Assembly (NCBI GenBank): GCA_943736015.1
Contig: OX031062.1
Location: 26,509,462 to 26,573,461 of the forward strand
DNA: 64,000 bases
Source: Tridacna crocea
Taxonomy: Eukaryota; Mollusca; Bivalvia; Cardiida; Cardiidae
Direction of reading: 5' to 3'
The position numbers were made by a program, and so were the translations under genes. Below are positions 49,241 to 61,800 of this stretch, piece by piece (within the stretch, counting starts at the first letter, position 1; every line of letters starts with the position of its first letter). Under the pieces are notes generated by a model that was not told the origin of the DNA, did not search any database, and saw only the letters and a list, made by a program, of their open reading frames with translations.

Positions 49241-50574
49241 AGTCATGTAGAGAAATACAGCATTGTCTCCCACCAGATAGCATTCTATAAATATTCATCT
49301 ATCTTATTTGGGCATCCTGGGTACAGAACCGAACCACTTTCCTACGCGACAACCGTTACTTCAAACTAAAATAAAGTTTACTCAATAAAACGTTACCTCC
49401 TGCAATTCACTCAGCTATGATCAGCAGTTTAGAGAAATACAGAGCTAAAGCAGGTCTAATTTCTCCTCAAACGTATTGATATAAACTATTTTCTACATTG
49501 CTACTTTATAGAGCACAATATTACAGTCAGCCCGCTTTCGGGGCTAGTGATGCGTCATATAAGACAGTCGAATCTTCGAAGAATATGACATGCGCAGACA
49601 ACGAGAAATACACGGGTTGTGAAACATGACGGGAATTGTAATTATCAACCATTCCAATTGTATCCCAATTCTACCAGTAATTGTCAAGAATATTTAGAGT
49701 TCAATAAAACATAGTTTCTTTCAATGTTCTAATTTGTTTTTGTTGTATGAAGTTCGCTGACCAAAGTTAAAACCAAACAATTTCTCTGGACGTAGTTAGA
49801 TTCTCAGAATTGTAGGCTACAAAATGTATAATGAACTTTAAAGGAGTACGAAACATTTCAAAGATTTACTAGGAATATACCGCCCGTAACCGACATTCTA
49901 TCATTTCTTTCTCTCACTATGTCCTCTACTCATTCAAAGCAAAAACCCCGTCGTTCAGAAGTCACATTATCTCAAGAGTCACATCATATATTAAAGAAGA
50001 ACAATGACATTGTAAAATGGTCAATTTTCCTTTCACCAAATTGTTTTTTTTTTAATATACAATAAGCTGTTAGATGCGACTCAATGCCAGCGACTCAATG
50101 CCAATCTATTTACGCTGCAGATCAAGATAAGGCTGCAGACCTGATCCAAAATCTATACTACCCGGTAAGGCGCAGAGTTTTCTAGGGAAAAAAGAACCGA
50201 AAGAAATTTAGGCTTTACTACGTATTGGCTGGATTTAGACTTTATTCAGAAGTTCAAGAGTTGACCCTTTTTCCGTTGTTTCAAATATTTCTCCTTTCTG
50301 TCACCCATGCATGTTTCCACAGTATGGTGATGGGTTTACTAGAATGGGGCATAGCACAAGTAGCAAAAGAAATATGGCTAGTGGCTGCCATAACGTATAT
50401 ATCTAGTAATTTGGAAACGCGAGCCATGGGTGGGGTTTAACATTGTGGTTATCAATCAAATTTTATCGAACAATCGTCCTAAAGAGACTGAAAAAGAAAC
50501 TTAAATCGATGGCGCAGATTCAACCTTAAGTTAGAACTTAACTGGTACCCGTTACGTAATCCCAAAAAGGACAT

Positions 50575-50790
50575 TCGGACACCATGAAATGCGTAAAGTG
50601 TCGTCTTGGATCAGCCTACGCACTCCGCACAGGCTAACCCGAGACGTCACTTTACGACTACGTTGGAACGTGTGCTATAACAGACTTGCGCAACTGATAA
50701 TTACATAAAAACGGAGAATGCGCGGGCTTATCCGAGACGACATTTGGCTGAAATGTTTGAATGCACTATTTCGCGTGTTGCAGGCCCTAT
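50575..50790. mobile_element. GTAAAGTGTCGTC element inside the 2.5-kb element
   Basis: GCGTAAAGTGTCGTCTTGGA, CAGGCTAACCCGAGACGTCA and CTATTTCGCGTGTTGCAGG; the left terminus is damaged. Confidence 0.6.
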
Positions 50791-51002
50791 CATGTTCTGT
50801 AAACGTCCGATGGACTTTTGTACGTAGATCAACAACAAGCTACCAGTTTATGGTGGAACTACTTTCACCGTGGCATGAGTACTGCTTGTTACGGTTTCTA
50901 GGAACTGCGAGAGTGGTTAACCCTGGGAACCGTATTTTCTTAAGATTTATATATCGTCATATGTGTGAGATTGAGATCGTTTCTTTTTATGATCACGGTT
51001 GT

Positions 51003-51160
51003 TTTAACTATTTACCAGATGACAATATTTTTTACCTATCCAAATTTAACCCAGTTGAAGACGACAATTTCATGGCTTATGAAAACAATGTGGGATAGCA
51101 AAACATCAGTATTTCTTTCCTTTTTTCCTTCCAGAATTTTTTTTACCCATTACCAATACA
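51003..51160 (+). mobile_element. Decayed TTAA MITE, left part
   Basis: TTAACTATTTACCAGATGAC, ACCTATCCAAATTTAAC, GAAGACGACAATTTC and AACAATGTGGG. Confidence 0.4.
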
Positions 51161-51895
51161 AAGCACATAATCTGAGCCAGATTTATGGGAATGTTTATTA
51201 ATATTCAAAAAAGGGAGCTGTTTAGTTTTATGCCACAAATCATTTTTTTTTTTTTGGAAAAGACCAAAAAATATCACATATGTATTTCTTTTCATATAAA
51301 GTGTATGGTTAGATTAAGTAAAATGATCGGCAATGGGTCACTCTATTTATTTTTTGTTACATTGTGTATGGTGTCTTGATAACGTTGTCTGCGCATGTCA
51401 TATTCTTCGAAGATTCGATCTGTCTTATATGACGCATCACTAGCCCCGAAAGCGGGCTGACTGTAATATTACGCTCTATAAAGTAGCAATGTTGAAAATA
51501 GCTTTTATCAATACATTTGTGAAGAAATGAGACCTGCTTTAGCTCCGGACTTCTCTAAACTGCTGATCATAGCTGAGTGAATTGCACGAGGTAGCGTTTT
51601 ATTGGGTAAACGTTTATTTTAGTTTGAAATTCAAAGTAACGGTTGTCGCGTAGGCAAGCGGTTCGGCTCTTTACCCAAGATGCCCAAATTAGATAGATGA
51701 GTATTTATAGAATGCCATCTAGCGGGATATAATGGTCTTGATAATGATTTGAATCTGACTTATTGTCGATGGTGCTTGTTACTGATTATGTACCCTTCTC
51801 ATAAGGCTTTCCAGAACTGTGGCATGAAATCTAACATACTGGTATAATACCAAAGAGGTTATGTAGCCCATTAAGTAAATACCAAGTTTCCCTGG

Positions 51896-52003
51896 TAGGA
51901 TAGAAAAACCTGGTTACCAGCATTTTCTCCTTTTCCAAAAATGTTTTCAAAAGGCTTCTTTCTCAGGGTCGTCAAAAGTCGTTATTGTGTGGTAAAGGGT
52001 TAA
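51896..52003 (+). mobile_element. TTAA MITE, right half
   Basis: Begins GTAGGATAGAAAAACCTGG and keeps GTTACCAGCATTTTCTCC to GGTAAAGGGTTAA. The left stem arm is deleted to the centre. Confidence 0.7.
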
Positions 52004-52119
52004 TCACCTTATTTTATTAAACTTAAGTTGCAAAATTTGTGGTTCTGTGGTTACAAGACGCTCTCAGTCTGATCGAAGATAAACTGAGGTAAAATGCTAG
52101 ATATAAATGTGATAATAAT

Positions 52120-52383
52120 TGGCCTGCAACACGCGAAAAGGGGCATTCGGACGTCTGCGTAAAGTGTCGTCACAGATCAGCCTGGACTGTCTGCGCAGGC
52201 TAATCCGAAACGACACTTTCCGTTCTAGTGTGATTTTCTGTTTCGCAAAAGTCTACTGTAGCGCAAAATCTAATGTAGTCGTAAAGTGCCGTCTCGGATT
52301 AGCCTGCGCGGACTGCGCAGGCTGATCCGAGACGTTACTTTACACAAATGTCCCAATGCCCCTTTTACCGTGTTGCAAGCCAT
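52120..52383. mobile_element. GTAAAGTGTCGTC element, 170 bp upstream of the EGF/VWD promoter
   Basis: GGCCTGCAACACGCGAAAAG is mirrored by CGTGTTGCAAGCC. The second inner hairpin (GGATTAGCCTGCGC/GCGCAGGCTGATCC) is near perfect. Confidence 0.75.
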
Positions 52384-52550
52384 ATAATAATAAGACATAA
52401 CAAATGACCAAATTGGAATGTAGACTTATGAGATCAAAGTAAGTCAATTTTCCATTTTCACATGACGCGTTTCAAGCGCGATATTGGCAAAAAGTGCATG
52501 CAAAGCAAATTTCTGGGAGCAAAAAATCGAAATTGAGACGGGAAGGGCGG

Positions 52551-52587
52551 ATATAAAACCGTAGGATTAGCGCACACACAGTCAGTG
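52551..52587 (+). promoter_or_regulatory. TATA box plus initiator of the secreted EGF/VWD gene
   Basis: ATATAAAAC begins at 52551 and a TCAGTG initiator lies at 52582-52587. The A at 52584 is 32 bases from the first TATA thymine, the standard spacing. A ~140-base leader then runs to the ATG at 52727. Confidence 0.6.
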
Positions 52588-52726
52588 TTTCTGAAACATT
52601 CGATCACTCTTTGTAGCCGAAGGATACTTTGACGAAGTTCAAAAACACTAAAGTTAACACAGTGAGAGAGACAAACAAGACGAAAAAGAAAACCTTGAGT
52701 TTTCCGACTGTTGATCGTCGGGGACG

Positions 52727-52809
52727 ATGGGGAAGTGTCCCACTTTCACTCCAATTACTTTGGCTCTCTGGATTTTGACCCTGCTATATACATCGACGAC
52801 GATTTACGG
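52727..52809 (+). CDS. EGF/VWD gene exon 1: start and signal peptide
   Basis: ATG at 52727 is the first after the promoter and has G at +4. The exon encodes MGKCPTFTPITLALWILTLL and a small-residue YTSTTIYG segment fit for signal-peptidase cleavage. Donor GTGAGT, phase 2. This exon was placed by reading the promoter downstream. Confidence 0.75.
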
Positions 52810-55800
52810 GTGAGTACGCAAAAATGATTAATCATTAAATAAGTAATAGTTTCGATTTTTTTTTTTAAGTTTTCGGGTTTACGTGAGAAAGATACATCTA
52901 AAAGATACATGTAGTTGCAAAGAATAAGTTTAATTTACGATGTTCTTGTTTTCGTTCCTCGGAGAATAAAGCCTAAAACCTGACCTCCTCGCAGAATACG
53001 ACGATAGATGTACATGTAACTCGTCACAACTCGGCCGATTCCGTGCCTACATCCGACTTAACCTAGTAGACCCCTAATAGAAAACATTTATTTCCAAAAT
53101 ATTATCCTACAAAATTTGCTAGGATTAAAAAAGAGCGTTATTGTACTGCTTTAACCAAGCCACTTTTCCCTTTTTGTCTTTTCTAGAATTATCATTTATA
53201 AATCTAAAACCACTATATTTTCATTACAAAGAGAGATAGTAATAACCTCCCTTTTCTGGAAGCTAACAAACGTATCAAGAAATAATTTCAAGATAGGCAT
53301 AAAGATCTTTCTGGGTCTGTATTCACCAATCATTCTTAAGAACATTCCTAGTCTTATTCTTCAGAATTTTGTCAATGTGAAGGTAACAGAACTTCTGATT
53401 GGCTAAACCAAATGGTTTAGCCAATCAGAAGTTCTGTTACTTTCACAGTCAGAAAATTTTGAAGAATAAGACAAAGAAAATTCTCAAGAATGGTTGGTGA
53501 ATACGGACCCTGGTTGGTTAAAAATGTGCAAAAGTATTATACCTGTATAAATTCGTATCTATCAACTATCAGGAAAACTTTATGCAATGCAGCACTAGAG
53601 GTACTAGGGGTCTCCGCGATGAAGACTTGCGAAGCTTTGAAACTTGGCCCTTTTCAATTCTATGTGATTTAACTGCAAGTTACTGCTTAACCCATTATCA
53701 CACAATCCCTACTTTTGACGACACTGAGAAAGAAGCCTTTAGAAAACATTGTGGGAAAAGGAGAAAATGCTGGTAACCTGTCGTCTGCAAATGCTTTGGA
53801 TTTGGACAACCCTAAATTTTGTCGTTTGGTAATGAGCTAATTGCCTTTCACAATCATTCTCACATTTCAAATTAGAGAGATTTAACGGATCTGTGATGGT
53901 CTATTTTTCTTGAAACAGACTCAGGAGCATTGTTGATGTGCGCATGTCATATTATTCGAAGATACGACTTGTGTGCTATGACACACACCGATCCCATATT
54001 CTAGGGAAAAATAGGGCTTATACCAAAGCTAATATCCATGCCTTAGAAATATGCTGCTTTAATAAATGGTGCATAAGTTACATGCAAGCTGATCATAGCT
54101 GAATTAATCGCGTCAGATAGCCTTTTACTGAGTAAACGTTTATTTCATTTTGAAACTCAAAGTAACTGTTGCATCATCTCCCGCTAGATGGCATTCAACA
54201 AATACTCATCTGTCTAACTTGGGCATTCTTGGTACATAAGCTAGGTAATTTTTCACTGGTGCGATTCTTTCAACTATGATCAGCTAGCATATAACATATG
54301 CACCAGCCATTTATTAATTAAAACGGGTCCAACAGGTTTGGCTAATGCACAAGAACCAAGTGTACCGTGTTCTATTTTTAGATAAAATATACAAAGATTT
54401 GCAGCAATCGACCTTTTTTTTTCCCTAATAATATTTGCCAGTAAAAATTATTATAATTTAGGGAAATCTGGAGCTAAAACAGGCCTGGTTTCTCCTAAAA
54501 AGTATCGATGATATCTATTTTCTCCGATGCTACTTTATAAGCGCGTATTTCTACAACCCCGCCCTCCAATAAAAAAAAAAGCGGAGGGGGGGAGGGGGAG
54601 TAATGCGTCCTTTAAGACAGATCAAATCTTCGAAGAATATGACATGCGCGGACAATGGTAATGGTTGTTGTTTTGAAAAGTAGTCCAGTTCTGAAACGTA
54701 TTGATAACAGCCATTATCTCCGATGCAACTTTATTAGCGCGTATTACTACAATCCCCCGAAACTGGGGTGAGTGAGACAGGTCGAATCTTCGAAGAATAT
54801 GACATGTGCAGACAACGGTAACGGTTGTTGTTTTGAAAAGTAGTCCAGTTCTGTACCCAGAATGCCCAAATTAGATAGATATGTATTTGTAGAATGCCAT
54901 CTAGCGTGAGATAATGGACTCGGAAGTGAATCATCGACGTTTCGCGGTTTTAGTTCGACGACTGACTTAATTTAACCCTTTATCAAACAATCACGACCCT
55001 GACATAAAAGCCTTTTGAAAACATTGTGGGAAAAGGAGAAAAACCAGCATTTTCTCCTTTTTCCAAATGTTTTCTGTCCTCCTGGAAACGAATTTCAATT
55101 TTTGAGTTGCGTCTATCTTGTGTCCAAGTGCTTTCAATTTGGACCAGTCTAAAATCTTGTCGTTTGGTAAAGGGTTAAGAAGGTGATAGGCTACCTGACT
55201 GAAAGGTTGTCACCTTCAAAAACGTCTACATATAGGACGATGCTGTCAATGTAAGTGTATATATGGATAGACTTAAAGTGCCTACACAAAATTAATGTCC
55301 TTTTTGGTCAAAATAAAAAGTTTCCTTTTAGTTTCCTTTTAAAACATCTATTTAGCATTATTTTCACTCATTCAAAAATTACAATTGTTTAAATGACAAA
55401 CTGGAAGACACTCAAGCCCCATAGCAAGCATAGAAATGGACGTAAAATTTAAATGATGGCCCTCGTATATGCAAAAAGGAGGTGAAACAAAATATGGTTT
55501 CTTTCATCTATTTCATGTAATTTACCCCTTTCCCGAACGGCAAATTTTGGACCAGACCAAATTGAAAGCATTTTGCAGATGACAAATCAACAGTTGCTAA
55601 AAAGATGATTTTTCTATATGACAGTGTAAAAAACATTGTGGGAAAAGGAGAAAATGCCGGTTACTAGCATTTTCTCCTTTTCCCACAATGTTTTCAAAAG
55701 GCTTCTATGCCTGACCCGTAAAAAACAGGGATTGTTGGGAAAGAGTTAACAATGTTTTGGTTTATTTTTATGCTTAAATCATTGCAATTCATCTTACAGT

Positions 55801-58800
55801 GACGTATGTGGTGATAAAGATGGGACTTTCGAGCAAAAAATTATCAATTGCTCCGACATTAGTACCTACCTGGAGCAGAATTGGAGATTAAGTAGGGAGC
55901 TGATGCTAAGTCTCTCAGATAAACTCACGCCAGATGGAGAGATGACGGAATGTGGCATTGAAAGGTACTTTAAGTTCACACTATCTCAAAACCATCTTTT
56001 GAACAATCCATAGTTTAAGACACAAAAGAAGGTATTGGAAAACATTGTGCAAAAAGGAGAAAATCCCAGTAACGTGCATTTTCTCATTTTTCAAAATTGT
56101 TTTCTACCTTTCTGTGAGGTATATATTGTTTTGTCTGCAACATATTTCAGTCTGGGCTAGGCTTAAGCTTTGTAATACCAAAAGACAAGAATGGACTTTT
56201 CAAATTAAAATTCAAAACATTTGCAGATATGGAGAAATATTATATAGCTCTAAAGAGGGGCGGGGGAGGTTATAGGTTATTTCCAAAAATCTACAGAAAA
56301 ATGTTGGAAAATGAAAACTGATACATTCATAAATTTGAGGAAAAACGACAACTGTTTTCCTGTCAGAGGCAGTATTTTTAAATGAAAGCATATGGCCCTA
56401 AACATACTCACAGCATTCTTCCCTTATTAGTTATGCTTGATTTATTGCCTGTATGGTGTTTTACAATGCTTTCAAATTACTTCAGTTATATTGAGGCAGC
56501 AAGTGCACCTATCCATGCTTTCTTTACCACTACTTAGCATATCCTTCCCAAGCCACTGGCTACTTTCCCTCTTGACCATAAAAAAGATCAGTAGTTTGAT
56601 AAGAACCAATCCTGTCCTAAAGACTATAAATAATCCTTACAAAGAAGTTTGCTGACTTTGGGAAGTGAACCAATGACCCCTTTTTCTCAAGTACTGTGCA
56701 CTACAGATTTCACTACTGGGGGCATGGGCTTGTACTCACCAACCATTCTTACGAACGTTCTTTGTCTTATTCTCCAGAATTTTCTACATTTGTAAGTAAC
56801 ACAACCTCTGATTGGCTAAACCATTCACTTTAGCCAAACAGAAGTTGTGTTACTTACAAATTTAGTAAACCTTGGAGAAAAAGACTAACAATATATGCTT
56901 AGGAATGGTTGGGGAATATGGGCCCTGGACAGTAACTTGCATATTCTTGATTTTTTGCACTGTGCTTGCCCCTGGTAATGGAATGACCAATGAAATGCTT
57001 TGCTTATGTTGTTGTCATGGTTTTACTTTAATTTCAGAGAGAGTGTTGCCCTCTGCTGTCCAGGTTGGACAGGTCCCATTGATGAGGGATGCCCTGAAGG
57101 TATTTAGACTTGTGCCTATATTATCTAACTTTTTGCCGAACAAAAATATTTTTGGCTATTTCATAATGAAAGAATTTGCAGATGACAAATTAAATTTAGT
57201 TCAATTCTTGACCAAATTATAATATTTTGGACTCAGGGGAATCCAAAGCACTTTAAGACAACAATTTAATTGTGATTGTAAATATTGAATATTTGAGGAT
57301 ACGCATGTGCACCGGAAGGCGATAGTACGATGGTGAAAACACGATACTACGATGACGATAATACGATAGTACGATGACGAAACTACGATAGTACGATGAC
57401 GATAATACGATAGTACGATGACGAAAACACGATAGTACGATGACGATAACACGATAGTACGATGACGAAAACACGATAGTACGATGACGATGATACGATA
57501 GTGCGATGTTGAAACTACGATAGTGCGATGGTGAAAACACGATAGTACGATGATGATAACACGATAGTACGATGACGATAATGCGATACTACGATGATGA
57601 TAATGCGATACTACGATAGTACGATGGTGAAAACACGAAAATACGACAGTACGATGGTGAAAACACGATACTATATCGCACTATCATCATCGTACTATCG
57701 TATTGTCGTGGTTTCACCATCGTAGTATCGTGTTATCGTCATCGTACTATCGCGTTTTCACCATCGTGGTTTCGTTGTTTCGCGTTATCGTCATCGTACT
57801 ATCGAGTATCGTGTTTCAAATAAGCACATTCAAAGGCGATGGCCCTAACGGTATTCCGTACAAAAAACGTACCAAATAACTACTCTATACGTGAAATCAC
57901 GAACAAAAAACGAAGATAAGAAAAAATAGGAAATGCATGCAAGGTCACAACAGCTCATGTAATTTAAGCGATTTTCGGAAAAGTGTAAATATTGGAAATA
58001 TTTCCAACTTTCTATTTTTAAAACATTTACATGCTCGGCGTACTCGGTCTTTATTCTCGTGTTCAATAATTGCAGACTGGGACTCGTTTATTCCCAAAAA
58101 TAATCCGTAATTCAGCTGTTCTTTCTTGAATCCAGTCTATGACAAAGCGTTTGTCGTCAATCTCTTTCGTCTGTAAACTAACGGCTCGGAAACACTATTT
58201 ACTTGGAAGCGTTCGGATTTCAGAATTAGGATTCCCGTATACAAGCATTGTACACTTGTTGTAGAACTATTAAAAAGGCAGACAACATGATTCATATTGG
58301 ATATCTAGTAATCACCAACTGGACTTCGACATTGACTCTGTACAAAAGGTATCCTCGGATGCCCAAACTGCACCCCTCTAAGCTTTTTTCTGGGAATAGA
58401 ACCATAAATAGATGATATATGAAAGGACAAATAATTGGAATGGTCAAATGTGTTCAATTTCCATTAATCTTCATCAAAAGTTACGTGTAAATCTACAAAA
58501 AAAGTTAACTTCCAAATCTTGATAAAAATTAACAGCATGTCGGAATAAAAAAAAACCGCCATTTCTTTGTGTGCACACCTCCGCCCCCTGGATTAACTTA
58601 ACCCATTACCACACAACCCCTACTTTTGACACCCCTGAGAAAAAAGCCTTTGGAAAACACTGTAGGAAAAGGAGAAAATGCTGGTAACCAGCATTTTCTC
58701 CTTTTCCCACAGTGTTTTCTACCCTTCCCAGAACAAATTTCAATTTTTCAGTCACGTTTGTTTTGTCGTCTGCAAATGCTTTCAATTTGAACCAGTCTAA

Positions 58801-61800
58801 AATCTTGTAGTGTAGTAAAGAGTTAATAAATTCTCCAAAGTCTCGGAAATAGATCTAGACTATAAGCCCAAATGATTAATGTTATTATTATTTTTCAACA
58901 AATGGTAGATTTCAATAATGAGCTGTTTCAAAATAAATAGATCTAACCGCTTGGGGTTGTCGTAGTTTTTATGTAATCCATTTGCAGACGATGTTTTTAT
59001 CAGAATGTTTTAATTAAAAACCCTTTCTTTCTTGTTAAAAGTTTGAATTTTGGTTATTGGATAAAGTTTAATGGTTAATCAGATTTAGAGGTAACTGGTT
59101 TACGTTTAACTTTTGATTAGATTTTGATTTAGATTTACCTGAAAACAGCTGTTGTAAATTGCCTCAAAAGAGGTTTTGCTATGCTGAACTAATTCTCCTG
59201 TTGCCTTAATGTTTTTAAAGTAAATATAGATCTAAATCCATGGCAACACTGTCCAAAGTTGTTGTCAGGTGCAAATGAGTTAAAACATTATTACAAGCCA
59301 GTTTTTCCTTTTATGTAGCTATTTGTGACCCTGCATGCCAGAATGGTGGTGAGTGCATTGCCCCATATGATTGTGACTGTACTGGTACAGGTTTTGTAGG
59401 ACCACATTGCAACTTAACAGAAGGTAAGTCATAGTCTTTTAGGAGATACATCCATAATCTAGTCTAGGTCTAGGAGTCAGATTTGGGAGGGGGGAGGGAG
59501 GCAGAGAGAGAGAGAGAGATACAGACAGACAGACAGACAGACAGACAGAAAGAGTGTTTTTAGAGTACCGTTACACAATATGACAGAAGTAATTTTTTTG
59601 CTGTTGCAGCAACATTTTCAGTTATGCAATGTTTGCTACCCCGTGACAAATATGATGGAAAAAAATCGTGAACAAATACATTAGCTATCTAGAAAAGTGG
59701 GTTTAATGCAGCTTCAGAATGCACTGTACCAAGCAAGTCATTGTATAATATTGGTTTGCTTTGTCCAGGAAATGTCTGAATTATGAAATAAAATGGTCTT
59801 TTGACGCGCAGAAAATTATCTGTGTCTAAAAGTATTGACCTGGGACTATGCTGGCTGACCGAGGTCAGCCAGCATAGTCCCAGGTCAATACTATTTGTTG
59901 ATGCATTAATCCTAGTTTACACATATCATGGCTCATGCTAAAACGGAATGAAGACATTCTTCATATTTTCTTTGTTTTACTCAGGTTTGCTTTCCTCTAC
60001 AAGTATATTATAATTTTGTTTGGTAGTCAGTGTGACATTCCCTTTTTTTTTGTTTGTAGAGGAGCTTGCAGAAATACAGCATCAGTACGAACTTGATTTT
60101 AACACATGTCTTTACATGTCTGATAATGCATACCGCACATTTGATGGCTTAGACTATTTCTTTCATGGCACCTGCAACTATATTCTTGTTGAAAGTGGAA
60201 ATGACTGGAACATTGTTGTTGAACATGTAGACTGTGATGAATATGACACATGTAAAAAGGTTTGTAGTAAATTGTTTGTTATCGTTATTTCCCCCTCTTT
60301 TTTCAAATACAGTCAAACTTCTTTTGGTGACATTGTAGTAGCCATTCCCTGATCTTGACTGACATTCTCAAGAGGTAAACTAAAGTTGTTTTTGACAATC
60401 TGAGGATCAAACATTACAATACATAAAAGAATTTTCACACGCTTACAGCAGATAATTGTAGAAAATGCCCATGGAAAGGGAGCAACTGTCCTGTAACCAA
60501 CATTTTCTTCTTTGGCAACAATGTTAAAATACATGTACCACCATTTCAAAGAAAAATTCTTTCATTTTGAGCAATGATCAATTTGTTGTCTCCAAATTCC
60601 TTTACTGTGAACATGAGTCCCTATGTCATGGCACCATGTTCAATGCACGTCTATATGTGCGTCCATGTGCCTGTGTTATGAACTTATACTTCAGATATCT
60701 TCTCTGAAACTACCTGTCCTATTTTCATTAAGATGTTCTTGCAATAGCCCTCCTCCAAATTTCTTCAATGAATTTGAGTCCTATAAAAATTCCAGTGCCA
60801 TGGCAACAAAACTGAAAAAATACATGCATTCAAAATCTCTAAAAACCTTTTCATCTAAAACCACAAGCCCTCGGGTTACCAGATTTAGTATGTAGCTACA
60901 TCTCATAGACCTCTACCTTGCATCTTCAAATTATAGCACTGGGACCAAAGTTGGCCCTGCCTCTTTGATCACAAATCTGACATGGATTTGCATGTATAGA
61001 GAAAACTTTAAAGATCTTCTAGTTCATAAAACTAAATTTGGCAAGTCAGTTTTATCTGTTGGAACCCTATTAAGATGTATGTTTTGTGGTCAAAGTTCAC
61101 CATTTCAGAGATTTTAATTGATCGATAGCACAATTGCTGTTTTGATAATTAAATAGATACCATCAAATTATCTCATGTTGATAACAAATTATGTCAAACC
61201 TCTTTTTTTTTACATGGTGCTCAATGCTCGGGCCCTTTGGAAGGAAACTTCAATTGGTCCGGCCAGTTAGACGAGTGACGAAGTCGTGAAGCCATGCTAG
61301 GGGGTCTGCATGCTCCCCTGGAAAAACTTTGAAAATAAGACGCTCTCTGGTGCATTCTGGTGCATTTTTTTGGGTTTATATTACGCATTTATTTCCAAAA
61401 ATTGGTCCGGCCATTTTTCATTTTCTGCCGAAAATTTGGTCCGGCCATAGCTGGACCAGCCGGACTGCTTCCGACGGCCTTGATGCTGCATTTTCATTGG
61501 CAGATAAGACGAGGGAAGACCTGTCAATTAAAATCAGCAGAAAGGTCAATTATTGAAGGAAATACCTCATATTCACTTGTTACAGATATATATTGTTACT
61601 CTTTACATCCTTTGATAATAGAAGTATTATTACATGATTGATGTTTGATATTTAGTTTTTTTGGATAGAAAAAAGCTTAGTTTTGACTCTTTCCCAAATG
61701 ACAAATTTTAGATTGGTCCAAATTGAAAGCACTTGCACAAGACAAAATAAATCAACTCAAAAATTGAAATTTGTTTCCAGCAAGGTAGAAAACATTGTGG

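Larger units (their letters stand above)
49261..51734. mobile_element. 2.5-kb element with ~350-bp inverted repeats
   Basis: 49261-49603 is inverted at 51383-51734: ends CATTGTCTCCC and GGGATATAATG, inner CATCTATC(T)-TATTTGGGCATC, and ATTCTTCGAAGATTCGA-type text at the inner edge. About 1.8 kb lies between, with no long frame, so it is non-autonomous or gutted. Confidence 0.65.

Noticed and set aside
49020..49290. A 91-codon frame with MYRDHLRDCDYGFQLV
   Set aside because: It runs through a tRNA-SINE-like stretch (GGTTCAATCCCTGC) and a GTAAAGTGTCGTC remnant; no gene features.
49261..51734. A functional transposon with its own transposase
   Set aside because: No frame longer than ~130 codons lies between the inverted repeats, and none shows a catalytic motif.
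57201..57540. Frames rich in SSSYYRxxVIVLSYYRHRTI
   Set aside because: Product of the 17-18-bp ACGATAGTACGATGACGA array; low-complexity translation of an intronic repeat.
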